5,389 nucleotides of DNA, taken from Gammaproteobacteria bacterium. Its GTDB lineage: Bacteria; Pseudomonadota; Gammaproteobacteria; SZUA-140. Below are positions 4,931-5,389 of this stretch, in pieces. Under the pieces are notes generated by a model. That model was not told the origin of the DNA, searched no databases, and was given only the letters and a program-made list of their open reading frames with translations. The stretch is from NCBI GenBank assembly GCA_026982145.1, contig JALSHQ010000071.1, positions 1 to 5,389 of the forward strand, read 5' to 3'. Within the stretch, counting starts at the first letter, position 1, and each line of letters begins with the position of its first letter. The position numbers and the translations under genes are program-made.

Positions 4931-5389
4931 CTACTCCGCTAATTTGGCCTGCAACCACATCGCTTCCAACGTGGCTAACCCTGCTGCCTCCGGCGCGACG
5001 CCCTGAGCAGCACACGCGGCCTCGATATGACCAAAGCGACGTTCAAAGCGCTGGTTTGCCTCGCGTAATGCAGACTCAGGGTCTATCTCTGCATGGCGCG
5101 CGAGATTAGTCACCGCCAACAGTAGGTCGCCTACTTCATGCTGCATGCGCTGCTTGCCCTGATTTTGATCCAGCACTTCGCGTACTTCATTTAGCTCCTC
5201 TTGAACTTTATCCAACACTGGCTCGATTGCTGGCCAATCAAAACCAACGTAAGCCGCTCGCTTTTGCAGCTTAACTGCACGCGTCAGCGCGGGAAGTGTG
5301 ATGGCAACCCCGCTGAGCGCGCCACCTTCATCAGCGGCAACACCCTTTTCACGCCGCTCATTTTCTTTGATGCGCTCCCAAGAAGTACG
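4931..5389 (-). CDS. mazG: MazG nucleoside triphosphate pyrophosphohydrolase, C-terminal part (cut by window edge)
   Basis: The reading frame is open to the right edge, so the 5' end is missing. The last 152 residues are visible of a protein that has about 263 in E. coli, so about 110 are outside. MazG hydrolyses (d)NTPs to NMP and pyrophosphate, removing aberrant nucleotides, and in E. coli lowers ppGpp after starvation. The visible part matches the C-terminal, catalytic MazG domain: SWERIKENER (3-12 of the fragment), LPALTRAVKLQKRAAYVGFDWP (32-53), the metal-binding EELNE (64-68) and EVGD (85-88) motifs of the EExxE...ExxD family, LAVTNLARH, and FERRFGHIE near the end. An internal GTG at 5218 is codon V58 of the fragment, not the start. 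A hairpin and a terminator follow the stop. In many gammaproteobacteria mazG lies near relA or pyrG; what precedes it here is not visible. Confidence 0.94.
   Translation of the reverse strand, partial: RTSWERIKENERREKGVAADEGGALSGVAITLPALTRAVKLQKRAAYVGFDWPAIEPVLDKVQEELNEVREVLDQNQGKQRMQHEVGDLLLAVTNLARHAEIDPESALREANQRFERRFGHIEAACAAQGVAPEAAGLATLEAMWLQAKLAE

Noticed and set aside
1..5389. CRISPR array, tRNA or rRNA genes, insertion sequence, toxin-antitoxin or phage genes
   Set aside because: No regularly spaced repeats, cloverleaf, transposase-like product or attachment-type repeats were seen on either strand; the gaps contain only short, isolated repeats.

Overview
The window looks like a piece of a gammaproteobacterial chromosome of moderate, roughly balanced GC. 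Every gene I can support lies on the minus strand. The order, read in the direction of transcription (from high to low coordinates), is mazG (cut by the right edge), a small membrane-protein gene, miaB, phoH/ybeZ, ybeY, corC/ybeX and lnt (cut by the left edge). The block miaB-ybeZ-ybeY-ybeX-lnt is the arrangement known from Escherichia coli and relatives, and the protein sequences match those families over their full visible length. I did not identify the species.

Right part (4595-5389): the catalytic C-terminal half of MazG, a house-cleaning nucleotide pyrophosphohydrolase. It is followed by two hairpins, the second with a T-tract and therefore a convincing intrinsic terminator. About 270 bases without a gene then lead to a 61-codon gene with a strong ribosome binding site that encodes a single-span membrane protein I do not recognise. 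Middle (3994-4408): about 415 bases without a credible gene, holding several modest inverted repeats and a run of eight G. Left part (1-3990): a compact housekeeping operon with no intrinsic terminator inside it.

The operon joins RNA maturation to envelope functions. MiaB methylthiolates i6A37 of tRNAs. PhoH/YbeZ is a P-loop ATPase that works with the metal-dependent RNase YbeY in 16S rRNA 3' end maturation and ribosome quality control. CorC/YbeX is a CBS-domain protein linked to Mg2+/Co2+ efflux, and Lnt completes lipoprotein acylation. phoH and ybeY overlap, corC and lnt are 14 bases apart, and ybeY and corC are separated by 60 bases.

I found no clearly new system. The most interesting local signals are a near-perfect duplication of the corC translation start, which creates an 8-codon (or 13-codon) leader frame ending in an ATGA overlap with corC, and the unassigned small membrane protein between mazG and miaB with a 21-base-spaced direct repeat upstream.
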